Below, piece by piece: positions 10,001 through 16,214 of a stretch of DNA of 64,000 nt. This DNA comes from Acidimicrobiia bacterium. GTDB lineage: Bacteria > Actinomycetota > Acidimicrobiia > Acidimicrobiales > Bin134. The notes under the pieces are model-generated. The model saw only the letters and a list, made by a program, of their open reading frames with translations. It was not told the DNA's origin and ran no database searches. Each line of letters begins with the position of its first letter. Position 1 is the stretch's first letter. The DNA is taken from contig JAJECA010000027.1 in assembly GCA_022822265.1 (NCBI GenBank), positions 1-64,000 on the forward strand, read 5' to 3'. A program made the translations under genes and the position numbers.

Positions 10001-10604
10001 CGACGACCTGGCCAGCGATGCCTGCGAGACCGGCCGGGTGAGCCCGCCGCCCGCCGGCGTGGACCCGGCCACCGCCGACGTGTTCTTCTCCGGCGTGATC
10101 ACCGGTGCGGACTTCTGCACCAACCACAGCCTGGGAGGCGCCCGCACCTATCCCAACGACATCGACGGCGACGGCGTGGCCGACCAGTGCTCGCTGTCAA
10201 CCACCCGCCGAGAGGCCATCGCCCGCCAACGGGCCCTGGACACGTTCATCGTGACCTTCTCGGGGGCCGACCAAGATGAGTTGGACGATCTCAATGACTT
10301 GCTTGCTCTTTCACTTCTCGGCAATAGCCGGGCAGGCGACGACATCACTGACTACAGCGACCTCTACAACCAGTATGTTGCAACTTCCGCCAACCATGCG
10401 ACTGATCTCACTCCTAGTGAGCAGACTGACGTGGAAGCCGCAATCAAGGGTCTCGAGGATTTGGAGGCGAGCGCCAGCCGCTATTCCAATGCCTTGGCCG
10501 CTCAGTGTCGGGCTTTGGGCACCCAGGACTTCGGCGACGCCGCCAGCGCCCTGGCTCGGGATGCATGTGTCACGACACCCGACACAGGTGCACCTCTGAG
10601 CTAA
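7002..10604 (+). CDS. secreted PKD/Ig-like repeat protein with two SLGG/TRRE modules (family member 3; expressed side of a putative invertible pair)
   Basis: 1200 residues from GTG 7002. No Shine-Dalgarno lies just before the GTG, and CATAAT at about 6983 could be a -10, so the mRNA may be nearly leaderless. Signal peptide: MCYKAGGGSATARRK, a hydrophobic core, then SSQAQ. Layout matches member 2: PKD-like domains, VIDGPGENGNRDNEWDI, VVHDTSATPEV, a DLNGDGD-type calcium-loop cassette (about 825-910), then two modules at about 915 and 1027, the second with a helical insert. Only the first five codons lie outside a 92-bp perfect inverted repeat (7017-7108) shared with the oppositely oriented member 4. 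Inversion between the repeats would therefore replace almost the whole protein while keeping the start. Function unknown. Confidence 0.85.
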   Translation: MCYKAGGGSATARRKATVMLALLALVASVLIWAAPSSQAQSNQAPFADAGSDQTLNPSTPGTTVTVGLEGTASIDIDGATPPAGITGCLGCSFKWEIETGPYDWIEISNDDNAGDGDTTDTPDLGADPSFNMPSEAFVDKVSDSDPQKFEIVVRLTVTDNDGATDSDTVSIFINQRPVADIQLYAGLRDEDIVDADLGKMGHFPIDAVIDGPGENGNRDNEWDIMEGAWLQLDGSASTDENPASGKPSVYQWSLERPASVAGYSAPAATASATGQLLEVAVAADTDGDSNTGNTSGEDNVTVISFGDLNDDGDTADANESLTVATLPEVKPNAPQTVFYQLTVCDSPDDPAPLSDITTAANCTNGRTGATLIRIVVHDTSATPEVEIGAALTAASTARGDADPQETVGEFTGVENRFIVGAGSTVLLTATVTDDDQSSGHTFRWSGANAVSGTTSTATVRVPADADDGDTIDGSVTVTDATRISVTTEFQLLVGENTEPTAGGVEANVGLVGGPLSVHQITDGFQNRKDGSTVTLRGVGNDADGDSIITAWALREATSDVMVTEGAVPTPTTANPRATAARDLNGDGDTNDTFDGNSALQAIIEAWMAAKSADPSVQADIATATAQALGIFGMVAADGQGAEDPLFELEGALTDTVSFEVPNLENGENAGTLLLFSVIDSKGVAAAQFVYIYVTADDDPPDAKAGDDQQVEPGAFVRLNGSASSDPDVGDDVTHKWEYVGATVDPAPDQRSPLTAAEIEELDGWILDADSSTPGSPAYIVNAAGLLTGESDNLKSTTSAYPWFDAPKLGGFNDIKLTFKLHVKDEPGTDLDGDGNTSDTFTGSGSPVVFDETTDSVDWNGDGDELDIDAVPNETALGLDLNGDGDAADKSVITDIDEANVAAVDSDIVTITIVNVYFSGDIPGPGFCANKSLGGPSTYPFDSDRDGVADVCALNTTRRATVARQNALDALANLNPGEFRQAVQDECDEPGFKQGQYGDDPDDLASDACETGRVSPPPAGVDPATADVFFSGVITGADFCTNHSLGGARTYPNDIDGDGVADQCSLSTTRREAIARQRALDTFIVTFSGADQDELDDLNDLLALSLLGNSRAGDDITDYSDLYNQYVATSANHATDLTPSEQTDVEAAIKGLEDLEASASRYSNALAAQCRALGTQDFGDAASALARDACVTTPDTGAPLS
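7017..7108 (+). repeat. left arm of a 92-bp perfect inverted repeat
   Basis: From GGCGGTGGGAGTGC to GGCGGCGCCCAG this arm is identical to the reverse complement of 14571-14662. It encodes the n-region and hydrophobic core of the signal peptide in both member 3 and member 4. Identity stops abruptly on both sides. Member 2 has a related but diverged copy near 3057-3148. Confidence 0.85.
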
Positions 10605-10637
10605 CCCAATATCCAGTTCCATAATCTGGATGACTTC

Positions 10638-10675
10638 GGACCGGTCCGGCTCCTCTCGGGGGGCCGGACCGGTTC
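10638..10675 (+). terminator. GC-rich stem-loop after family member 3
   Basis: GGACCGGTCCGGCTCC pairs with GGGGCCGGACCGGTTC around a short loop, 33 nt after the stop. It is nearly identical to the element after member 2. No T-run follows. Likely terminator or 3' stabiliser. Confidence 0.6.
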
Positions 10676-10832
10676 GCGTCTGGGCTGCGCTAACGCTTGG
10701 CCCGTAGAGAGCTCTGACTCGGAACCTGCCACCCGCTGGCAGCAAGGTAGTTTCAGCGGTGGGTTCTTTTGTACGAAGAACATGCCGATCGGGCCTGTGC
10801 CCACCACACCCGGTAAATCCGGCTGTTGCAGA

Positions 10833-10905
10833 CGTGTGTTTTCCGGGATAGTCACCGATCCGAAGGATTGCACCAATGGGAGCTTGGACGGCACCAGGCT
10901 GCGGA
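10833..10905 (+). pseudogene. decayed fragment of an SLGG module
   Basis: The translated stretch RVFSGIVTDPKDCTNGSL then DGTRL matches the module start (VFFSGVITGADFCTNHSLGG in member 3) over about 24 codons. The calcium loop and TRRE part are gone. It shows that another family copy once lay between members 3 and 4. Confidence 0.5.
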
Positions 10906-10973
10906 GCGCGATACGGGGATCTCGTTTGTCGAAATGCGAACAGCGCCCTATTCGGCACTGGCAAATGGTGCCG

Positions 10974-11162
10974 TTAGGCGGCCTCGGCGGGTGGGTCGAT
11001 GTTTAGCTTGCTCTCGATGCGGGCCAGGCGCTCGCTTTGGGCCATGGCAAGATCGTAAACGCGGTCCAAACGGGTGAAGATCATGCGGAAAAAGACAGCG
11101 TGCAGGGTAAACAACCCGCCGCCGGTGATGCCGATCAGTGTGGTGGCCAGTGCACCGTTCAT
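10974..11162 (-). CDS. small single-pass membrane protein with coiled-coil tail
   Basis: 62 residues from ATG 11162, with GAGGGAG about 8 nt upstream, which favours this start over longer readings. Residues about 4-27 (ALATTLIGITGGGLFTLHAV onwards) form one membrane segment. The remainder is a heptad-like helix (RLDRVYDLAMAQSERLARIE) with a charged end. Size and layout resemble small holin-like or phage-associated membrane proteins, but no family was recognised. It sits between the tails of members 3 and 4, inside the segment bounded by the 92-bp repeats, so it would invert with them. A truncated ORF with a similar start (MNDAIVSTLIG) occurs at 21207. Confidence 0.6.
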   Translation of the reverse strand: MNGALATTLIGITGGGLFTLHAVFFRMIFTRLDRVYDLAMAQSERLARIESKLNIDPPAEAA

Positions 11163-11235
11163 TTGTTTCTCCCTCGAAGAGGAGCGTGGAGGGGGAACTG
11201 AATAAACGCAGTGTAGCAGCAGTGGTCCCAGACGC

Positions 11236-11273
11236 GGACTGGTCCGGCCCCCCGAGAGGAGCCGGACCAGACC
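11236..11273 (-). terminator. GC-rich stem-loop after inverted family member 4
   Basis: Read on the minus strand, GGTCTGGTCCGGCTCC pairs with GGGGCCGGACCAGTCC, 33 nt after the member 4 stop. It is the same element, including the TCTGGAT lead, as after members 2 and 3. Compensatory changes (CCGGTCC to CTGGTCC with GGACCAG) keep the stem paired, which supports selection on the structure. Confidence 0.6.
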
Positions 11274-11305
11274 GACGTTATCCAGATATGGATCCAGATT
11301 TTGGA

Positions 11306-14300
11306 TCAGCTCAGAGGCGACCCGGTAGATGGCCTCGGAACACATTCATCCCGAGCCAGGGCACTGGCGGCATCGCCGAAGTCCTGGGTACCGAGAGCCC
11401 GGCACTCCGCAGCCAGGGCGTTGGAATAGCGGGCGGCAGGGCCGTCTCGCTTAGCTGTGAGCTCTGCGATCCTGGCATCCGCTGTGGCCTTCTGCGCAGG
11501 ATTCAGATCACCCGCGTCAACAGCACTGCCCAGCGTTGCGTCCACATGTGCCCTAAAGAGGTTGTTGTACTCAACCTGAGTGTTGTCAGTGCCACGTGCA
11601 GCAGACCCATCATCGGAGAGGTCTACCAGGCGGCTGAGGCCGGCCAGCTCTGCTGCCTCAGCAGCCGAGAAGGTAACGATGAAGGTTTCCAGGGCCCGCT
11701 GGCGGGCAATGGCCTCACGCTTGGTGGTGGCCAGTGAGCACTGGTCGGCAACACCGTCCCCGTCAGCGTCGTTGGCATAGGTGCGGGCACCGCCCAAGCT
11801 GAAGTTGGTGCAGAAGTCCGCGCCAGGAATTGTGCCGGAGAAGAAGACGTCGGCCGTTGCCGGATCGGCGCCGCGCGGCGGAGGCGACACTCGCCTGGTC
11901 TCGCAAACATCGTTTGCCAAGTCATCAGGGTCGTCGCCATAGTTCGTGGCCTTGAAGCCCGGAGCATCGCAAACTGCCAGCACCTCGGACCGGAAACCAC
12001 CCGGGCTCAGGTTGGCCAGGGTCTCCAGAGCGTTCTGGCGGGCCACCGTGGCCCGGCGAGTGGTGTTCAGTGAGCAGGTGTCAGCCACTCCGTCGCGATC
12101 ACGGTCGAACGGATAGGTCTGTGGGCCGCCCAGGCTCTGGCCGAAGCAGTAATTCGGGCCGGGGATGTTGTCGGAGAAGAACCGGTTGGTAACGGCGATG
12201 GTCACCGTGTCGGTGGCGAATGCCCTTATGGTCGCTTCATCGACAGCTGTATTAGCAAGGTCTAGTGCATTGTCTATGACGAGATTGCTGTCCAAATCTA
12301 GGCCAAATTGAGCTTCATCAACTGTGGTTATAGCTGCGTCGAGCTTGTCGCCATCGCCGTTCAAGTCCATACCGAGAGTGACCTCGCTGAGGGTCGAAAC
12401 ATTCGAGTTGTCGGTAGCACCATCGCCATCAACATCCCTGGCCGCTTCATCGTCAAATACAGCCAACCTGAAGGTCAGTTTGACATCGTTGAATCCGGTG
12501 AGCTTGGGAGCATCGAACCATGCATAGGCGGTATCTGCGGCCTTGAGGTTGTTGCTGGACTTCCCAGCCAGGAGCTCGCCATCCGAATTGACGATGTAGT
12601 CGAACCCAGTGGCCGTCTTTTCCAAGATCCAGCCGTCGAGTTCCGTGATCTCGGATGTGGACAGCGGAGCACGCTGGTTCGGTGCGGGATCCATGGTCGC
12701 ACCGACATAGGTCCACCTGTACTTGAGGGAATCATCAACATCAGGATCGGAACTGCCCGAACCGTTCAGCCGGACAAAAGCTCCCGGTGCAACCTGCTGG
12801 TCGTCGCCAGCTCTGGCGGCCGGTGAATTGTTGTCAGCGTTCACGTAGACGAAAACGATCTGAGCGTCTGCGACGCCATTGGAGTCAATCACGCTAAATA
12901 GCAACAGGGTGCCCTTGTCTGTGCCGGTCTCCAGATTCGGAACCTCGAATGACACCGTGTCGGTGAGCGCACCGTTCAACTCAAACAATGGCTGCTTGGG
13001 CTCCCGCATGTCTGCCAGTGCCGCAGGGACGGTTGCTAGGGCAGCGAGATCTGCTGCTGCCTTGTCGGCATCTTTGTTGTCTAGCCAGGTCTTGATTGCT
13101 GTGGTCAGAGCGCTGTGACTTGGTCCCTCGCGTAGAGCCCACGCCGTGATGATGGAGTCGCCATCGGCGTCATTGCCAACGCCGCGCAGGGTCACGGTTG
13201 AGCCGTCCCTGGGATTTTGGAACCCATCGGTGATGCTGTGAACGTACAGGAGCGGATTCCCATCAGCGTCAATCGACCCTTGATTTGCCTGAACCCCCCC
13301 TGCGGTCGGGGGTGTGTTCTTACCGACTAGCAGCTGAATCGGAGTGGTATAAGGAGTTCGCCTGGCGTTGTCAATCACCGTCACCGAAACATCTATCGTG
13401 TCTCCGTCTTCGGCATTGGCAGGAATCCTGACCCTGGCCTCAGCCGGCTCGTGGACAGCAGTGTCCCCAACGGCGACAGCACCGACCTGTGTGGCGCCAC
13501 TCCACCGGTAGGTGTAGCCGGCAGCGGTGGTCATATCGACCCCACCCACTTTCACGGTGGCGGCCAGCTGCACGGTTGAACCAGCAGCAACAATGAACTG
13601 ATTCTCAACGCCAGTGATCTGGGCAACTGTGCTCTGAGGCTTGGCGTCACCCTCGTTGAAACTGGTGTCGGACAGCCCACGCCCCGGCTGGCCGACGGCA
13701 GCGCGGTTCCCAAGCCCGATGCTCACTGCTGGAGCAGTCGAAGCGTCGTGGACCACGATACGGATTATCGACGTGCCGTCTCGGCTGTTGTCATGGGCCG
13801 TCAAGGAGTAGACCACCGTGACCGGCGCATTAGGCGCAACATCGGGAAGGACCTCAACATTACTGACAGAGTCATCGGACAGAGTGGTTGGCTCAGCAAG
13901 GTCTCCCACTTCAAACTGTGCCGTAGTAGACCTAGCTTGCGTACCTCTGATGTCACTTGTGCCGGAAGGGGTGACCAAAACCTGGGTCCACGTATATTCC
14001 AGCGTCACGGTGGGATCCTCGTCGGTGCTGCCGGAAGCATCGAGCTGGACGTAGGCCCCTTCCATGATGTCCCACTCGTTGTCGCGGTTGCCGTTCTCGC
14101 CCGGCCCGTCGATTACCGCAGGAATGCTGTAGCGCTCTTTGGTGCTGGCATCGGGATCCAATAGGGTCCTATCCCTCAAGCCGGCATACAGCTGGATGTC
14201 GGCGACCGGCCGCCGGTTGATGTTCACGCTCACAGTGTCCGAATCGGTGGCCCCCCTGTTATCGGTGACCGTCAATCGAATATTGATCACAAACTTCTGC

Positions 14301-14623
14301 GGATCGTCGTCGTTTACCTTGTCGACGAACGCTTCTGACGGCATATCGAACTGGGCGGTGTCCGCATTGGTGTCGTTTTCGATCGTAATCCAGTCGTACG
14401 GACCTGTCTCCACTTCCCACTTGAACGTGCAATCGCCACAGTTGGCAGAACTATCAACATCAAAGCTGCCCGTACCGTTGAGGCCGACATCAGCTGTTCC
14501 TGGGTCTTTGCTGCCGGCAACGTCAAGAACCGCGACAGCGTTGGGCGCTTGATTGTTTTGCGCTTGCGAGCTGGGCGCCGCCCAGATCAGCACGCTTGCC
14601 ACCAGCGCCAAGAGCGCCAGCAT
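11306..14623 (-). CDS. inverted, start-less PKD/Ig-like repeat protein with two SLGG/TRRE modules (family member 4; silent side of the putative switch)
   Basis: Coding homology to member 3 runs from 14662 to the stop at 11306, about 1119 residues: signal peptide ending SSQAQNN, PKD-like domains, VIDGPGENGNRDNEWDI, VVHDASTAPAV, a DLNGDGD-type loop cassette and two modules with a helical insert in the second. The first in-frame ATG is at 14623 and gives a signal peptide without its basic n-region. Upstream of 14662 the open frame is only the antisense of another gene fragment. The gene therefore seems to lack its natural start, ribosome site and promoter, while its body has no frameshift or stop. 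An intact body without a head is what a silent cassette would look like. Confidence 0.7.
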   Translation of the reverse strand: MLALLALVASVLIWAAPSSQAQNNQAPNAVAVLDVAGSKDPGTADVGLNGTGSFDVDSSANCGDCTFKWEVETGPYDWITIENDTNADTAQFDMPSEAFVDKVNDDDPQKFVINIRLTVTDNRGATDSDTVSVNINRRPVADIQLYAGLRDRTLLDPDASTKERYSIPAVIDGPGENGNRDNEWDIMEGAYVQLDASGSTDEDPTVTLEYTWTQVLVTPSGTSDIRGTQARSTTAQFEVGDLAEPTTLSDDSVSNVEVLPDVAPNAPVTVVYSLTAHDNSRDGTSIIRIVVHDASTAPAVSIGLGNRAAVGQPGRGLSDTSFNEGDAKPQSTVAQITGVENQFIVAAGSTVQLAATVKVGGVDMTTAAGYTYRWSGATQVGAVAVGDTAVHEPAEARVRIPANAEDGDTIDVSVTVIDNARRTPYTTPIQLLVGKNTPPTAGGVQANQGSIDADGNPLLYVHSITDGFQNPRDGSTVTLRGVGNDADGDSIITAWALREGPSHSALTTAIKTWLDNKDADKAAADLAALATVPAALADMREPKQPLFELNGALTDTVSFEVPNLETGTDKGTLLLFSVIDSNGVADAQIVFVYVNADNNSPAARAGDDQQVAPGAFVRLNGSGSSDPDVDDSLKYRWTYVGATMDPAPNQRAPLSTSEITELDGWILEKTATGFDYIVNSDGELLAGKSSNNLKAADTAYAWFDAPKLTGFNDVKLTFRLAVFDDEAARDVDGDGATDNSNVSTLSEVTLGMDLNGDGDKLDAAITTVDEAQFGLDLDSNLVIDNALDLANTAVDEATIRAFATDTVTIAVTNRFFSDNIPGPNYCFGQSLGGPQTYPFDRDRDGVADTCSLNTTRRATVARQNALETLANLSPGGFRSEVLAVCDAPGFKATNYGDDPDDLANDVCETRRVSPPPRGADPATADVFFSGTIPGADFCTNFSLGGARTYANDADGDGVADQCSLATTKREAIARQRALETFIVTFSAAEAAELAGLSRLVDLSDDGSAARGTDNTQVEYNNLFRAHVDATLGSAVDAGDLNPAQKATADARIAELTAKRDGPAARYSNALAAECRALGTQDFGDAASALARDECVPRPSTGSPLS

Positions 14624-14662
14624 GACCGTTGCTTTCCGACGAGCAGTAGCACTCCCACCGCC
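14571..14662 (-). repeat. right arm of a 92-bp perfect inverted repeat
   Basis: The reverse complement is identical to 7017-7108. It forms the very start of the member 4 homology. Just outside it (14663-14667) the minus strand reads GGTCC, as in member 2 at 3053-3057, so the older junction may have involved a member-2-like sequence. Confidence 0.85.
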
Positions 14663-15307
14663 GGACCCGACTTCTGCGCCAACCGCAGCTTGGGCGGGCC
14701 TCGCACCTATGCGTTCGACAGCAACGGCGACGGCATCGCCGACACCTGCTCGCTGCGCGACACCCGTAGGGCCACCGTGGCCCGCCAGAACGCTCTGGAG
14801 ACGCTGGCCAGCTTGAACCCTGTCGAGTTTCGAGCTGCGGTGCTCGAGGAGTGCGAAGACGAGGAGTTCTTGGAGAAGAACTACGGCGACCGGGCGGCCG
14901 ATTTGGCCAACGACGTGTGCGCAACCGAGAGGGTGAGCCCGCCTCCGCCGCCTGTTGACCCCGCCATCGCTGCCACCTTCTTCTCCGGGGTGATCGACGG
15001 CCCCCACTTCTGCACCAACCGGAGCCTGGGCGGGCCCCGGACCTATGCGTTCGACAGCCCGCCCGCCGACGGCGTGGCCGATGTGTGCTCGCTTCCCTAC
15101 ACCCGCCGCGAGGCCATCGCCCGCCAACAGGGCTTGGAGGCCGCCTTCGCCGAGCATCTCGGGTTCAAAGACGCCCTGGCCTTTGCCTGCTCGGCCCTCG
15201 GCACCATCGACTTCGGCGACGATGATGAGGACCTGGCCGTGGACGCCTGCAACCCCCCACCTGAACCTTCAGACTTCGGCCAGCCCCTGCCCACCTCCTC
15301 AAGTTGA
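14663..15307 (+). pseudogene. headless C-terminal fragment of a family member (two SLGG/TRRE modules)
   Basis: The frame starts mid-module at GPDFCANRSLGG directly against the inverted repeat and runs to TGA 15305-15307. It encodes the rest of one module (NGDGIADTC, TRRATVARQNAL) and a complete second one (FFSGVIDGPHFC, YTRREAIARQ), ending PLPTSSS. All PKD-like domains and the signal peptide are missing. An open frame can be traced further left to 14549, but that part is antisense to member 4. This is the truncated 3' end of a gene cut at the repeat boundary. Confidence 0.75.
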
Positions 15308-16122
15308 GCAACCCCCGCCGGTTCTCGCTGATGTGGGCACTGGCGGCGCTGCTGGTTGCCTCGGCAGTAGTCGGTGCCGGCACCAGCGCCGCTCAGGTCC
15401 AGAACCAGCTCGCCCCCGTCGCCATCGCCTCTTAGGAGGTGACCACCGATGCCACCGACACCACCCCGGCGGAGATCACTCTCGACGGGTCCGACAGCTT
15501 CGATCCCGACGGCGAGCTCACTAACCAGAGCTTCACCTGGGAACTGCTGCGCTTCAAGGGGGCGGCCTCGGTTGCCCAGTCGCTGCCCATTGGCGCCTAG
15601 GGCCAGTCGGTTGTCGGCCAGAGGTTCCTGAGCACCGACGAAGATCCCGTCACGCCAGCCAGTTGGCGCACCGAGACGGTGGCCCGGCTCCCCTTCGTGA
15701 ACGGGGAGGACAACGAGTCTTTCTTGGTGTAATACCGGCTGACGGTTACCGACGCAGATGGGGCCAGTGCACGCCAGATCGTCAAGATCGTGATACAGCA
15801 CATTCACGACGACCCCGAGGAGCCGGAGCTGCGCTACTCGGGGGTCATCGACGGCCCCGACTACTGCATCAACTTGAGCTTGGGCGGACCTCCCACCCAC
15901 CCGTTCGACCGCGACGGCGACGGGGTGGCCGACGTGTGCGCCCTGCCCTACACCCGCCGAGAGGCCGTGGCCCGCCACAACGCCCTGCGGGCCGCCGTTG
16001 CCGAACACCCCCGGTTCGGTTTCGCCTTCTTCACCGCGTGCTCCGCCCTGGCCACCACCGACTTCGGCGACCCTCCCGACCAGTTGGCTGTCGACGCCTG
16101 CAACCTCCGCCTGGCGACATAG
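15304..16122 (+). pseudogene. shrunken family member with three in-frame stop codons
   Basis: From TTG 15304 (overlapping the previous stop as TTGA) one frame of 273 codons reads signal peptide (RRFSLMWALAALLVASAVVG, then AQVQNQ), a partial PKD-like domain (DGSDSFDPDGEL), a fragment like member 7 (RFLSTDEDP, RLTVTDADG) and one C-terminal module (RYSGVIDGPDYCINLSLGG, YTRREAVARHNAL). The frame is never shifted, but it is broken by TAG 15433-15435, TAG 15598-15600 and TAA 15730-15732. The last replaces the TAC tyrosine seen in member 7. Large internal deletions are evident against member 7. Because TAG also ends normal genes here, these stops are taken as decay. Confidence 0.75.
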
Positions 16123-16214
16123 GCCAGACTCTTCTCACCACTCCTCAAAGAGTGAGAGCCACAATGACTGTGGATCGATATTTATTCTCACCTATTCTGT
16201 TGTTTAGAAGTCAA

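Larger units (their letters stand above)
10605..10973. other. 369-nt gap between members 3 and the small membrane gene
   Basis: The gap holds the 3' stem-loop of member 3 (10638-10675) and a decayed module fragment (10833-10905). No intact gene, tRNA or further repeat was seen in the rest. Confidence 0.5.

Noticed and set aside
10560-10604. LPxTG-like sorting signal at the C-terminus of members 3 and 4 (DTGAPLS, STGSPLS)
   Set aside because: No hydrophobic segment or basic tail follows, and the ends vary between members.
14549-14662. Plus-strand frame running from 14549 into the headless module fragment
   Set aside because: This part is antisense to the member 4 signal peptide and has no homology of its own.
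14663-15157. Extension of member 4 to ATG 15157, giving a 1283-residue protein
   Set aside because: The extra 165 residues are the exact antisense of the module fragment on the plus strand, lack a signal peptide start, and are low-complexity Gly/Ala/Val.
15304-16122. Recoding of TAG or TAA as an amino acid in the stop-containing gene
   Set aside because: TAG and TAA end ordinary genes here (lhr fragment, xseB), no pyrrolysine or selenocysteine context was seen, and the gene also has large deletions.
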